Of a stretch of DNA of 64,000 bases, positions 46,744 to 55,872 are shown one piece after another. Every line of letters begins with the position of its first letter. Within the stretch, counting starts at the first letter, position 1. Source of the stretch: Cellulosimicrobium cellulans (GTDB taxonomy: Bacteria > Actinomycetota > Actinomycetes > Actinomycetales > Cellulomonadaceae). Position numbers and translations under genes: made by a program. The notes under the pieces are model-generated. The model ran no database searches. It saw only the letters and a list, made by a program, of their open reading frames with translations, and was not told where the DNA came from. Location: contig NZ_JAMXST010000002.1 of NCBI RefSeq assembly GCF_024124905.1, positions 62,001 to 126,000 of the forward strand. Direction: 5' to 3'.

Positions 46744-47546
46744 GCCTCCCGGACGCCGTCGTGCACCACCCGGCGAGCCGCCCGGGCGCGCCGGGCACCG
46801 GCTCCGTCTCCGTCGTCCTGCTGCACGGGGGCACCGTGGCGTCGTGGATGTGGGAGCCGCAGGTCGAGGCGCTCGACGACCTCGACGTGTGGACGCCCGA
46901 CCTGCTCGGCTTCGGCGGCCGCGGGGACCAGGTCCCGGCGTCGCTCGACGTGGTCGTCGACGACGTCGCCGCGACGGTCTCCGCGATCCCCGCCGGGCAG
47001 GAGGTGCACGTCGTCGGCCTGTCGCTCGGCGGGGTCGTCGCGCTGCACCTCGCCGCGCGGCACCCCGGGCTCGTGCGCTCCGTCCTGTCGTCGGGCGCGG
47101 TGGTCGACGGCGTGCCCGGGCTCGCCGGCGCGCTCGGCCGCGCGCAGCTCCGGGTCTGGGACCGGCGCTGGTACTGGCGCGGCCAGGCCGTCGCCACCGG
47201 GATCCCCGCGGAGTCCCGGGACCTGTTCGTGCGCTCGGGTCTCGCGATCCGCCGCGAGACCATGGCGCGGCTGCTCGCCGACGTCTACGGCGGGCGCTGG
47301 CCCGACGGCCTCGCGGAGTCCGGGGCCCGCGTGCTCGCCGTCGCGGGCGGCCGCGACCTCCGCCCCGCCCGCAGCGCGCTGTCGACGATCGAGCGCCGCG
47401 TCCCGGGCGCCGTCGTGCGCGTGGCGCCCGGGATGCACCACCAGTGGAGCGCGGAGGACCCGGACCTGTTCGGCGCGATGATCCGGTCCTGGGTGCTCGA
47501 CGGCGTCGCGCACCCGCGGCTGGTGCCGCTCGCGGGGCGTGCGTAG
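46740..47546 (+). CDS. Alpha/beta hydrolase, 268 aa
   Basis: Single-domain alpha/beta hydrolase fold: oxyanion-hole LLHGGTVASWMWEPQ, nucleophile elbow VVGLSLGGVVALHLAARHPG with catalytic Ser, acidic residue near AGGRDLRPARSA, and catalytic His in GMHHQWSAEDPDLF. Translationally coupled to the PadR regulator upstream, so it is the likely regulated product of that pair. Substrate cannot be predicted (ester or lactone hydrolase are options). Confidence 0.87.
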   Translation: MSLPDAVVHHPASRPGAPGTGSVSVVLLHGGTVASWMWEPQVEALDDLDVWTPDLLGFGGRGDQVPASLDVVVDDVAATVSAIPAGQEVHVVGLSLGGVVALHLAARHPGLVRSVLSSGAVVDGVPGLAGALGRAQLRVWDRRWYWRGQAVATGIPAESRDLFVRSGLAIRRETMARLLADVYGGRWPDGLAESGARVLAVAGGRDLRPARSALSTIERRVPGAVVRVAPGMHHQWSAEDPDLFGAMIRSWVLDGVAHPRLVPLAGRA

Positions 47547-47573
47547 CGCGCCCGACGTGCGAGGGTTTCCCCC

Positions 47574-48056
47574 GTGAGCGTCGGTGGAGAGGTCCTCGTC
47601 GGGCTGGCGATCCTGGTCGGGCTGGTCGGGATCGTCGTGCAGGTCCTGCCCGGGAACGTGCTCGTGCTCGGCGCGGTCCTCGTGTGGGCGATCGTCACGG
47701 GCGGCACCGCCGCGTGGGTGGTCTTCGCGGTCGCCGCCGTGCTCGTGGTCGCCGCCGAGGTGTCGCAGTACGTCCTCGCGGGCCGCCACATGCGCCGGGC
47801 GGAGGTCCCCTGGTCGACCCTGGTGTGGGGCGGGATCGCGGGTGTCGTCGGGTTCTTCGTGATCCCCGTGATCGGGCTCTTCATCGGCTTCGTGCTCGCG
47901 GTGTTCGTCGCGGAGCTCCTGCGCCGCCGCGACCGCCGCGCCGCGTGGCGCGCGACCGTCGCCGCGATGCAGGCGACCGGCATCACGATCCTGGTCCAGC
48001 TCCTGGGTGGCCTCCTCGCGGCGGCGACCTGGGGCGTCGGCCTCGCCCTCACCTGA
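47574..48056 (+). CDS. DUF456 membrane protein, 160 aa
   Basis: Five predicted helices with the DUF456 signature GLVGIVVQVLPGNVLVLGAVLVWA in the first two and GVVGFFVIPVIGLFIGFVLAVFVAELLR in the middle; Gly-zipper-like spacing is evident. GTG start at 47574. Located 28 nt after the hydrolase and possibly co-transcribed. Function unknown in the family. Confidence 0.85.
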   Translation: MSVGGEVLVGLAILVGLVGIVVQVLPGNVLVLGAVLVWAIVTGGTAAWVVFAVAAVLVVAAEVSQYVLAGRHMRRAEVPWSTLVWGGIAGVVGFFVIPVIGLFIGFVLAVFVAELLRRRDRRAAWRATVAAMQATGITILVQLLGGLLAAATWGVGLALT

Positions 48057-48068
48057 GGCGCGGTCGGA

Positions 48069-48449
48069 TCAGCCGGGGATCTCCATCACGTAGAGCGTGT
48101 TCCCGTCGACGTCCCGCAGCGAGAACATCGGCGGCACGCCCTCCCACGCCAGGAGCTCGCCGGTGCTCGCCCCGGCGGCGGTGAGCGTCGCGTGGTCGCC
48201 GGCCGCGTCGGTCGTGGTGAGCCGGATACCGGTGTCGATCCCCGCGGGGAGGCCGTCGCCCGCCGCGACGAGCGCGACGGACGTCGCGGCGCCCGGGGGA
48301 GCGACCTCGATCCAGCGGAACCCCTCCTGGAGCTCGCCGTCCATGCGGACCTCGAACCCGAGCGTCCCGGTGTAGTACGCCAGCGCGCGGTCCTGGTCGG
48401 TGACCGGGACCGCGACGGTGTGCACGCCGGTGAGGTGGGTCGTCGTCAT
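48069..48449 (-). CDS. VOC family (glyoxalase/bleomycin-resistance fold) protein, 126 aa
   Basis: One complete VOC module of paired beta-alpha-beta-beta-beta units: VHTVAVPVTDQDRALAYYTGTLGFEVRMDGEL in the first half and FSLRDVDGNTLYVMEIPG at the end. Metal-ligand positions of a true glyoxalase I are only partly kept. ATG at 48449 with GAAGGAGA upstream; an upstream ATG at 48473 lacks such support. Function open: dioxygenase-like, isomerase or drug-binding. Confidence 0.85.
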   Translation of the reverse strand: MTTTHLTGVHTVAVPVTDQDRALAYYTGTLGFEVRMDGELQEGFRWIEVAPPGAATSVALVAAGDGLPAGIDTGIRLTTTDAAGDHATLTAAGASTGELLAWEGVPPMFSLRDVDGNTLYVMEIPG

Positions 48450-48570
48450 GGTGTCTCCTTCGTGGTGCGGCACGTGCTGCGGTCGTGACGGGGGAGACCG
48501 TCGCGGACGACCGGACTCATCGGCGAGGTCGGCACGGGGTGTGGGCGGGGGCGCCTAGGCTGGAGGGGCT

Positions 48571-51342
48571 ATGGCTTCGCTCTTCGAGAACCTCCCGCTG
48601 CCCGGCCTCGACACGCTGTTCGACGGCCCGCGCGTCGACCACGGCGGCGAGTCCCGCCTCCCGCGGACCGCCCCGCGCTGGACCGACGACCCGGCCGTGC
48701 CCGACGGCGCCGGGTCGCCCGTCGGGGACGCCGCCCGGGGAGGCACGGGGCCGGGAGGCGACGGCGCGGCGTCGGGCGCGGGGGAGCGTCGTGGCCGGTA
48801 CGCCCACCTCGACCCCGAGGCCCTGCTCGACGGGCTCAACCCGCAGCAGCGCGAGGCGGTCGTGCACGCGGGCGGACCGCTGCTCATCGTCGCGGGTGCC
48901 GGGTCGGGCAAGACGCGCGTGCTCACGCACCGCATCGCCTACCTGCTCGCCACGCGCCGGTCCAACGCCGGGCAGATCCTCGCGATCACGTTCACCAACA
49001 AGGCCGCGGCCGAGATGCGCGAGCGCGTCGAGACGCTCGTGGGGCCGGCCGCGCGCAACATGTGGGTCTCCACGTTCCACTCGGCGTGCGTGCGCATCCT
49101 GCGCCGCGAGGCCAAGACGCTCGGGCTGCGGTCGAGCTTCTCCATCTACGACGCCGCGGACTCGCAGCGGCTCATCACGCTCGTGACGCGCGAGCTCGAC
49201 CTGGACCCGAAGAAGTACCCGGCCCGGTCGCTCGCCAACAAGATCTCGGACCTCAAGAACGAGCTCGTCGACCCCGAGACGTACGCGCGGGACTCGGGCG
49301 CCCACGCGACGGACGACGGCCTCGCCGCGCGCGGCGGCCCGCACGGCGCGAGCGTCCCCGAGTTCGACCAGGTGCTGGCCGACGTCTACACGCGCTACCA
49401 GGCGCGGCTCGTCGCGGCGAGCGCGCTCGACTTCGACGACATCATCATGACCACGGTCAACCTGCTCCAGGCGTTCCCCGCCGTCGCGGAGCACTACCGC
49501 CGCCGGTTCCGGCACGTGCTCGTCGACGAGTACCAGGACACCAACCACGCGCAGTACGTGCTCGTGCGCGAGCTCGCGGGCGTGGGCGAGGACTCCGCCG
49601 CGACCGACGCCGCGACGAGCGGCACCGGCGAGGCGCAGGTCCCCGCGCTCGACCCCGCCGAGCTCACCGTCGTCGGCGACGCGGACCAGTCGATCTACGC
49701 GTTCCGCGGCGCCACGATCCGCAACATCCTCGAGTTCGAGGCCGACTACCCGGACGCCCGGACCATCCTGCTCGAGCAGAACTACCGCTCGACCCAGAAC
49801 ATCCTCTCGGCCGCCAACGCCGTCATCTCGCGCAACCCCGACCGCAAGCCGAAGCGGCTGTGGACCGACTCGGGCGCGGGCGCGAAGGTCATCGGCTACG
49901 TCGCCGACAACGAGCACGAGGAGGCGCGGTTCGTCGCGGAGGAGATCGACCGCCTCGGCGACTCCGAGGGCGTGCGCCCCGGCGACGTCGCGGTGTTCTA
50001 CCGGACCAACGCCCAGTCCCGCGCGCTCGAGGAGGTGCTCATCCGCGTCGGTCTGCCGTACAAGGTCGTCGGCGGCACGCGCTTCTACGAGCGGCGCGAG
50101 GTCAAGGACGCGGTGGCCTACCTGCGCGCGATCGACAACCTCGACGACGACGTGAACCTGCGGCGCGTGCTCAACGTGCCCAAGCGCGGGCTCGGCGAGC
50201 GCGCCGAGGGGGCGGTCGCGGCGCTCGCGGACCGCGAGCGCATCTCGTTCGGCGCGGCCCTCGCCCGCATCGACGAGATCCCCGGCCTGACCAACCGCAC
50301 GCTCAACCCCCTGCGTGCGTTCGTCGAGCTCATGACCGGGCTGCGCGAGCTCGCCGACTCCGGCGCGACGCCGTCGGACATCCTCGGCGCCGTCCTCGAC
50401 CGCACCGGGTACCTCGCCGAGCTCCGCGCGAGCGACGACCCGCAGGACGCCACGCGCGTCGAGAACCTCGCCGAGCTTCACGCCGTCGCGACCGAGTTCA
50501 CCGAGCTCGACCCCGAGGGCACGCTGTCCGACTTCCTGGAGCGCGTCTCGCTCGTCGCGGACGCGGACCAGATCCCCGCGGAGGACGTGGCCGACGGCGA
50601 GAGCGAGGGTGCGGAGAAGGAGGACCCCGGGGTCGTCACCCTCATGACCCTGCACACCGCCAAGGGCCTCGAGTTCCCCGTCGTGTTCCTCACCGGCATG
50701 GAGGACGGCACGTTCCCGCACATGCGGTCGCTGCACGACGACGCCGAGCTCGCCGAGGAGCGCCGCCTCGCCTACGTGGGCATCACCCGCGCGCGCGAGC
50801 GGCTCTACGTGTCGCGGTCCGCGGTGCGGTCGGCGTGGGGGATGGCGAACGAGTTCCCGCCCAGCCGGTTCCTCGAGGAGATCCCCGAGGAGCTGTGGGA
50901 CTGGCGGCGGCGCGAGTCGTCGATGGCGACGCTGCGCGCGGGCGGGTCGGTCTGGGGCCGCGGCTCGGGGTCGTGGTCCGGTTCGCGGTCGGGGTTCGGG
51001 TCGGGGGCGCGGTCAGGGGCCGACGACGACGGGTCTACCATCCGCGGCCCTCGTTCCTCGGGCCGCTCCCGCCAGACCCGCCACGACCCGTCATCGTCGG
51101 CCCCTGCCCGCGCCGCGTTCGGCTCGCCGTCCGGTGGGGCGAAGTTCGGGTCGGCGACGCCGCGGGCCGACGGGGACGTGCCGAACCTCGCAGTCGGGGA
51201 CAAGGTGACCCACGACGCCTACGGGCTGGGGACCGTCGTCGCGCTCGAGGGCGCTGGCCCGAACGCGGTCGCGAAGATCGACTTCGGGGCCGACGGGACC
51301 AAGCGCCTCCTGCTGCGCTACTCGCCGGTGACCAAGCTCTGA
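48571..51342 (+). CDS. pcrA: ATP-dependent DNA helicase PcrA/UvrD1, 923 aa
   Basis: SF1A 3'-5' helicase for nucleotide-excision repair and replication-conflict resolution. Motif I AGAGSGKTRVL, motif II VDEYQDTNHAQY, motif III GDADQSIYAFRGA, motif IV QNYRSTQNIL, motif V VTLMTLHTAKGLEFPVV and motif VI YVGITRARERLY are all present. A C-terminal Gly/Ser-rich linker leads to a Tudor-like RNA-polymerase-binding tail (VGDKVTHDAYGLGTVVALEG...KIDFGADGTKRLLLRYSPVTKL). About 70 residues of extra N-terminus precede LNPQQREAV. A purine-rich GGAGGGG precedes the ATG. Position before sucCD matches the mycobacterial uvrD1 neighbourhood. Confidence 0.96.
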   Translation: MASLFENLPLPGLDTLFDGPRVDHGGESRLPRTAPRWTDDPAVPDGAGSPVGDAARGGTGPGGDGAASGAGERRGRYAHLDPEALLDGLNPQQREAVVHAGGPLLIVAGAGSGKTRVLTHRIAYLLATRRSNAGQILAITFTNKAAAEMRERVETLVGPAARNMWVSTFHSACVRILRREAKTLGLRSSFSIYDAADSQRLITLVTRELDLDPKKYPARSLANKISDLKNELVDPETYARDSGAHATDDGLAARGGPHGASVPEFDQVLADVYTRYQARLVAASALDFDDIIMTTVNLLQAFPAVAEHYRRRFRHVLVDEYQDTNHAQYVLVRELAGVGEDSAATDAATSGTGEAQVPALDPAELTVVGDADQSIYAFRGATIRNILEFEADYPDARTILLEQNYRSTQNILSAANAVISRNPDRKPKRLWTDSGAGAKVIGYVADNEHEEARFVAEEIDRLGDSEGVRPGDVAVFYRTNAQSRALEEVLIRVGLPYKVVGGTRFYERREVKDAVAYLRAIDNLDDDVNLRRVLNVPKRGLGERAEGAVAALADRERISFGAALARIDEIPGLTNRTLNPLRAFVELMTGLRELADSGATPSDILGAVLDRTGYLAELRASDDPQDATRVENLAELHAVATEFTELDPEGTLSDFLERVSLVADADQIPAEDVADGESEGAEKEDPGVVTLMTLHTAKGLEFPVVFLTGMEDGTFPHMRSLHDDAELAEERRLAYVGITRARERLYVSRSAVRSAWGMANEFPPSRFLEEIPEELWDWRRRESSMATLRAGGSVWGRGSGSWSGSRSGFGSGARSGADDDGSTIRGPRSSGRSRQTRHDPSSSAPARAAFGSPSGGAKFGSATPRADGDVPNLAVGDKVTHDAYGLGTVVALEGAGPNAVAKIDFGADGTKRLLLRYSPVTKL

Positions 51343-51458
51343 GAGCGCCTCGGCGCCGAGACGGCGACCACTGACCGAGGTAGTGACGTACCGGGTGCCG
51401 TGCACCGGGCTCTGAGCCGGGGGCCGCTCTCTCGGGGTGCGGGGGCTCGACCGCCGAG

Positions 51459-52148
51459 TCAGCCGATCGTGCCCAGGGCGCGGTAGGCGAGGACGAACGC
51501 TGCTGCCACGACGGCGGTGCCCCCGACGGCGGTCGCGACCGGCAGCGCGCCGCGGAGCCGGCGCGCGAGCATGCCGCCGAGCAGGACGAGCGCGACGACG
51601 CCGATCGTGACCCAGTAGGTGGCGCCGGTCGTCTCGACGACGGTCGTGAGCCCGTAGACGGACTCGCCGACCCCGATGCCCGCGAGCACCGCGGTGCCGA
51701 GGGCGGCGGGGGTGCCGGTCCGCCACAGCCAGGCCGCCGCGACCCCGACGAACGGGCCGACGACGACGCCGACGACCCCGAACGTCGTCGGGTCGTAGAA
51801 GTACCCGCGGAGGTCGGCTGCGACGGCGTAGCCCAGGGTGAGCAGCACGAAGCTCGCGGCGCCGAGCACGGCGGCGTGCCACGTCCGGGAGCGCGGGGCG
51901 CGCGCCGACCAGGCGACCAGCAGCGCGGTGAGCAGCGTCCAGCCGCTCGCCGAGTTCGCGAAGGGCGCCGCGGCGTCGGGCAGGAACCCCTGGGCGTACG
52001 ACGTCAGGCCGCCCAGCAGGAAGCTCGCGGCGAGCACGACCGCACCGCGCCGCCACGGGCGACCGGACGACGTCGTGACCCGGCCGGGTCGGTCCGGTGC
52101 CGACGGGCGGTCGTCGGCGCGGTCGGGGAGCGAGGTCGTCTCGGGCAC
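51459..52148 (-). CDS. DUF6518-type membrane protein, 229 aa
   Basis: Six predicted helices after a 35-residue polar N-terminus: GAVVLAASFLLGGLTSYAQGFL, WTLLTALLVAW, WHAAVLGAASFVLLTLGYAV, TTFGVVGVVVGPFVGVAAAWLW, AALGTAVLAGIGVGESVYGL and WVTIGVVALVLLGGML. The LGYAVAADLRGYFYDP loop and GESVYGL are like DUF6518. Function unknown. Convergent with pcrA; divergent from the DUF5996 gene. Confidence 0.72.
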   Translation of the reverse strand: MPETTSLPDRADDRPSAPDRPGRVTTSSGRPWRRGAVVLAASFLLGGLTSYAQGFLPDAAAPFANSASGWTLLTALLVAWSARAPRSRTWHAAVLGAASFVLLTLGYAVAADLRGYFYDPTTFGVVGVVVGPFVGVAAAWLWRTGTPAALGTAVLAGIGVGESVYGLTTVVETTGATYWVTIGVVALVLLGGMLARRLRGALPVATAVGGTAVVAAAFVLAYRALGTIG

Positions 52149-52255
52149 GCCACGACGCTAGGCGGCCCGCGCCGGCCAGGCGTCACCCCGTCGGCGGGCA
52201 CGGCAGCGGGACGCGTCCTACCGTGGCAGGACGACCGAGCCCCGAGGAGCCTCCC

Positions 52256-53182
52256 GTGACCCAGCCGGCCGCCCGCCCCGCCCCTGCGCCCGCCCCCTGG
52301 CCCGACCTCGACGTGCGGCGGTGGGGGCCGACGCGCCGGCCGCTCCACCTGTTCACGCAGGTGGTCGGCAAGGTCGTGCTCGACCTCACGCCGTTCGTCA
52401 ACCACTGGTGGAACGTCGCGTTCCACGTGACGTCGCGCGGGTTCGTCACGCCCGTGATGCAGGTCGGCGAGCGCGCGCTCGACGTCGAGATCGACCTGGT
52501 GGCGGAGCACGTCGCGTTCCGCACGTCCGACGGGCGCACCGAGACCGTCGGGCTGGGGCCGATGTCCGTCGCCGACTTCTACGCGCGCACCCTCGCGTGC
52601 CTCGATCGCCTCGCCGTGCCGGTGCGGGTGTGGTCGACGCCGCGCGAGATCCCCGACCCGGTGCCGTTCGAGCAGGACACCGCGGTCGGGGAGTGGGACG
52701 GCGAGCTCACGCGCACGTGGCTCGCGACCGTGCAGCGGGTCGCGGCGGTGATGGAGCGGTTCCGCTCCGGGTTCTACGGCAAGTCGAGCGGTCCGCGCTT
52801 CTACTGGGGAGCGTTCGACCTGGGGCTCACGCTGTTCAACGGGCGGCCCTTCCACCAGCCGGACGACGTCGAGCCCATCTACCGCTTCGCGGAGAACGCG
52901 GAGAACGTCGCGGTCGGCTACTGGCCCGGCGACCCGACGACGCACGCCGACCAGGTCTACGCGTACGCGTACCCGCAGCCGCCGGGGGTGGCCGACCTCG
53001 ACCTGGCGCCCGGGTACTGGGACCCCGGCCTGCGCGAGGTGGTGCTCCCGTGCGGGGTGCTGCGCGACGCGGCGGACCCCGACGCCGTCCTGCTCGCGTT
53101 CTTCGAGCGCTCCTACCGCGAGCTGGCGACGGCCGCCGGGTGGGACCTCGCCGCGTTCACCGGGCCGGTCCCGCCGGGCTGA
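52256..53182 (+). CDS. DUF5996 family protein, 308 aa
   Basis: Soluble protein with the conserved blocks HLFTQVVGKVVLDLTPFVNHWWNVAFHVTSRGF, EIDLVAEHVAFRTSDGR, SVADFYARTLACL, FEQDTAVGEWDGELTRTW, RFRSGFYGKSSGPRFYWGAFDLGLTLFNGRP and AYAYPQPPGVADLDLAPGYWDPGLREVVLPC. The many Trp/His/Tyr clusters suggest an enzyme, but none has been characterised to my knowledge. GTG at 52256 has GAGGAG upstream. Confidence 0.82.
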   Translation: MTQPAARPAPAPAPWPDLDVRRWGPTRRPLHLFTQVVGKVVLDLTPFVNHWWNVAFHVTSRGFVTPVMQVGERALDVEIDLVAEHVAFRTSDGRTETVGLGPMSVADFYARTLACLDRLAVPVRVWSTPREIPDPVPFEQDTAVGEWDGELTRTWLATVQRVAAVMERFRSGFYGKSSGPRFYWGAFDLGLTLFNGRPFHQPDDVEPIYRFAENAENVAVGYWPGDPTTHADQVYAYAYPQPPGVADLDLAPGYWDPGLREVVLPCGVLRDAADPDAVLLAFFERSYRELATAAGWDLAAFTGPVPPG

Positions 53183-53211
53183 GCGCCCGGGGACCGGTCG
53201 GCGGTATCGGG

Positions 53212-53787
53212 TCAGGACGCCTTGCGGTGCCCTGCGGCGAGCGCGGCGCGCAGGCCCGCGACGTCGGACCCCGCCGCGGCGAGCGCGTCGACGAGCGCGC
53301 GGTGCGCCGTCGAGCCCTTCGCGCGCGCGACCGCGGCGAGCACGTGGCCCGAGTCGATGGCGCGGGAGCCCGCGTGCACCGCCTCGCGCAGGGAGAGCTC
53401 GAGCGACTTCTTCGCCTCGGGCGTGAACGGGATGTGCGAGCGGCGGTTCCGCCGCCCGCGGCGGCGCTCGTCGTCGCCCGCGCGGTCGAGTGCTCCCGGC
53501 CCGAAGGCCGCGTCCGTGCGTGCGCGGATCTCGTCGAGGTCGATCCCGAGCGCGGCGAGGGCCTGGCCGTCGAGCGGGTCGTGGCTGCGCGCGGAGTCGA
53601 CCTGGCGTTCGAGGTCGTCGGCGTCGACGCCGACCGCGGCGAGGGCGACCGCGCCCGCGCCACCGTCCTGGCGGGCGAGAGCGAGGAGCAGGTGCACGGC
53701 GTCGATGGCGTCGTCGCCGCGGGAGCGGGCGACCTCCTGGGCGCCGACCACCGTGTCGCGGGCGTCGGCGGCGAAGCGTTCGAACAT
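53212..53787 (-). CDS. Clp repeat (ClpC N-domain-like) protein, 191 aa
   Basis: Two Clp_N-like repeats without an AAA+ module: FERFAADARDTVVGAQEVARSRGDDAIDAVHLLLALAR (residues 2-40) and HIPFTPEAKKSLELSLREAVHAGSRAIDSGHVLAAVAR (about 118-156). These domains bind substrates or adaptors in ClpC. A stand-alone version could act as decoy or adaptor. One base separates its ATG from the stop of the HTH gene, giving a fixed two-gene module controlled by the palindromic promoter at 54015-54058. Such HTH/Clp-N pairs are frequent in actinobacteria with no assigned role. Confidence 0.85.
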   Translation of the reverse strand: MFERFAADARDTVVGAQEVARSRGDDAIDAVHLLLALARQDGGAGAVALAAVGVDADDLERQVDSARSHDPLDGQALAALGIDLDEIRARTDAAFGPGALDRAGDDERRRGRRNRRSHIPFTPEAKKSLELSLREAVHAGSRAIDSGHVLAAVARAKGSTAHRALVDALAAAGSDVAGLRAALAAGHRKAS

Positions 53788-53788
53788 G

Positions 53789-54010
53789 TCATGACCTCCT
53801 GGTGGTGCGGGACGCGCCGTACTTCTTGTGCACGGCCTGGCGGGTGACGCCGAGGCGGTCGGCGATCTCCTGCCACGACCAGCCGAGCGCTCGGGCGTGC
53901 TCGACCTGCAGCGCCTCGAGGCGTTCGGCGAGCACGCGCAGCGACCGCACGGCACGCAGGCCCGTGTCGGGATCGGTGCTGCTCGCGGCGTCCATGTCGA
54001 CGGGTTCCAT
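53789..54010 (-). CDS. Small helix-turn-helix regulator paired with Clp-N protein, 73 aa
   Basis: Residues 15-65 form an HTH related to sigma-70 region 4: AERLEALQVEHARALGWSWQEIADRLGVTRQAVHKKYG. The recognition helix TRQAVHKKYG is clear. The ATG at 54010 is 8 nt below a CTAGAT -10, so the transcript is probably leaderless. Two GTCAA/TTGAC inverted repeats overlap its promoter and are probably its own operator. Followed directly by the Clp-N gene. Confidence 0.85.
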   Translation of the reverse strand: MEPVDMDAASSTDPDTGLRAVRSLRVLAERLEALQVEHARALGWSWQEIADRLGVTRQAVHKKYGASRTTRRS

Positions 54011-54014
54011 GCGT

Positions 54015-54058
54015 GTCAATCTAGGTTGACGACCTCGCATGTGTCAACCCGAGTTGAC
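54015..54058 (-). promoter_or_regulatory. Promoter with two GTCAA/TTGAC palindromes for the HTH/Clp-N operon
   Basis: Minus-strand TTGACA (54042-54047), a 17-bp spacer and CTAGAT (54019-54024) form a near-ideal promoter. Inverted repeat 54043-54058 (GTCAAC-CCGA-GTTGAC) covers the -35; a second, 54015-54030 (GTCAA-N6-TTGAC), covers the -10. Centres are 28 bp apart. Confidence 0.7.
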
Positions 54059-54163
54059 GGCGATGGGCGGCTCGTCCGAGCCGGTCGTCCGTCCGCTAGC
54101 GTCCACGTCGACCTGTGGGCGTGAGCAGCCCACCGACCCCGTCGACCGACAGGAGAAGTCACC

Positions 54164-55762
54164 GTGCACCAGTGGACCGGCACACCCAGGACGCGCGTCG
54201 TCCCCACGCTCGCGACCGTCGTCGTGGCGGCCGTCGCCCTCGCGGGCTGCGGTGCGGGCGACGGGGCACCCGACCCGGCCGCCACGACGGGGGCCGCCGA
54301 GGCGCAGGTGCCGGCGTCCTCGTCGGACGCGACGCCGGTCGTCGTGACGGGGAACGTGCTCGGCCGGGAGATCGAGATGTCGGTCGGGCCCGTGGTGCTC
54401 GACGGCGACCTCGCCGTCCTGCGGGTCGAGGCCGAGGCCACGAGCGGTGACGACACCCTGTTCGTCGGGGAGGCGTTCGCGAACCGCACGCTCTCGCAGG
54501 AGGACACGTTCGACGGCGTGCGCCTCGTCGACCTCGACGCCGGAGTCGTCCGGGAGCCGGCCCGGGCGGCCGACGGCGTCGCCCTCGCGTCCCTCGAGGA
54601 CGACCGTTTCGAGCTCGGGCCGGACGAGGAGCCGGTGGTGGGCCACGTCGCGTTCGCCGCCCCCGCGTCCGCCACGACGGCGGTCCTCGTGCCCTACCTC
54701 GGGCTCGTCGAGGACGTCCCCGTCGTCGCGGCCGACGACGCCGAGGGCCTCACGGTCCCGGCGGCCGAGCTCGCGCCCGCCGGTCTCGACGACGTCGTCG
54801 CGCCGACCGCCGTCCTCGAGACGTTCAGCACCAGCGCGAACGACGCGGTCAGCACCCGCGACACGGACGACCTCGTGAGCGTCGCCATCGACTCCGACGT
54901 CCTGTTCGCGGTCGACTCCGCCGAGCTCGGCACCGCGTCGGACGCCGCGCTCCAGGCCGTGGCCGACCAGCTCGCGCTCGCTGCGGACGGCGAGCTCGTC
55001 GTCGTCGGGCACACCGACGACCAGGGGGAAGAGGCCGCGAACCAGGAGCTCTCCGAGCGCCGTGCGCACGCGGTCGCGGACCGGCTCGGCGAGATCGCCG
55101 ACCTGGGCCGGTTCGACGTGCGGGTCGAGGGACGCGGGGAGACCGAACCCGTCGCCACCGACGGCACCGACGAGGCCCGGGCGCTCAACCGTCGCGTGAC
55201 CGTCGAGTTCGTCCCCGCGGCGGACCGCTCGCCCGCGGAGGTGCCGGCGGCCGGCGAGCTCACGGCGCCGGAGGGTGCGACCGTCGACGGTCTCGGGGGT
55301 GCGACCCTCGAGCACGCCGACGGGCTCGGCGGGACCCAGACGCTGCACGTCGAGCTCGTGGAGGTCCGGCGAGCGGGCGGCTATCTGGTGGGGACCCTCG
55401 ACGTGCGCAACGACGGGACGGACCACGCGGCGTTCGTGAGCGTGCTCGGATCCGTGCTCGACGGTCGCGGCGAGCTGGGAGAAGGCGGGCTCGGGGCGAA
55501 CAACGTGACCCTGCTCGACGGCGGCGTGCGCGTCTACCCCGTCGACTACCTCGTCGACCCGGCCTTCTACCCGGACTCGGCGCGCAGCGTCCTCGCGGAC
55601 CTGTCGGTCGGCTCGCTGAGCCCGGGCGTCACGTCGCGCGTGACCGTCGTCTGGCCGGACCGGGGCGGGGAGACGGTCGTCGTGGACGTGCCGGACGGGT
55701 CGACGGAGGTCACGGACGGCAGCACGCCGGTGCGGTTCGTGGACGTGCCCGTCGCGGACTGA
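54164..55762 (+). CDS. OmpA-domain lipoprotein, 532 aa
   Basis: Exported lipoprotein: signal peptide with lipobox LAGC, lipidated Cys29, then a Thr/Ala-rich linker. An OmpA-like peptidoglycan-binding domain lies in the middle (SDVLFAVDSAELGTASDAALQAVADQL, VVVGHTDDQGEEAANQELSERRAHAV, RGETEPVATDGTDEARALNRRVTVEF). Flanking domains on both sides look beta-rich (residues 55-215 and 375-530), with no known family. Probably anchors a sensor or structural protein to the wall. GTG start with GGAGAAG upstream. Confidence 0.85.
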   Translation: MHQWTGTPRTRVVPTLATVVVAAVALAGCGAGDGAPDPAATTGAAEAQVPASSSDATPVVVTGNVLGREIEMSVGPVVLDGDLAVLRVEAEATSGDDTLFVGEAFANRTLSQEDTFDGVRLVDLDAGVVREPARAADGVALASLEDDRFELGPDEEPVVGHVAFAAPASATTAVLVPYLGLVEDVPVVAADDAEGLTVPAAELAPAGLDDVVAPTAVLETFSTSANDAVSTRDTDDLVSVAIDSDVLFAVDSAELGTASDAALQAVADQLALAADGELVVVGHTDDQGEEAANQELSERRAHAVADRLGEIADLGRFDVRVEGRGETEPVATDGTDEARALNRRVTVEFVPAADRSPAEVPAAGELTAPEGATVDGLGGATLEHADGLGGTQTLHVELVEVRRAGGYLVGTLDVRNDGTDHAAFVSVLGSVLDGRGELGEGGLGANNVTLLDGGVRVYPVDYLVDPAFYPDSARSVLADLSVGSLSPGVTSRVTVVWPDRGGETVVVDVPDGSTEVTDGSTPVRFVDVPVAD

Positions 55763-55781
55763 GCCGGGGTCACCCGGGCGC

Positions 55782-55813
55782 GGCGCCGCGTGACGAACGG
55801 AACACGCGGCGCC
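55782..55813 (+). terminator. Hairpin terminator after the OmpA lipoprotein gene
   Basis: Perfect 10-bp arms (55782-55791 and 55804-55813) with a 12-nt loop, 20 bp after the stop. A second 8-bp hairpin AGCCCGGG/CCCGGGCT follows at 55841-55860. Confidence 0.6.
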
Positions 55814-55872
55814 CGCGGTCCTCCGCCGCCGAGCGATAGGAGCCCGGGGCTTCCCGGGCTACCCTGTACGGG

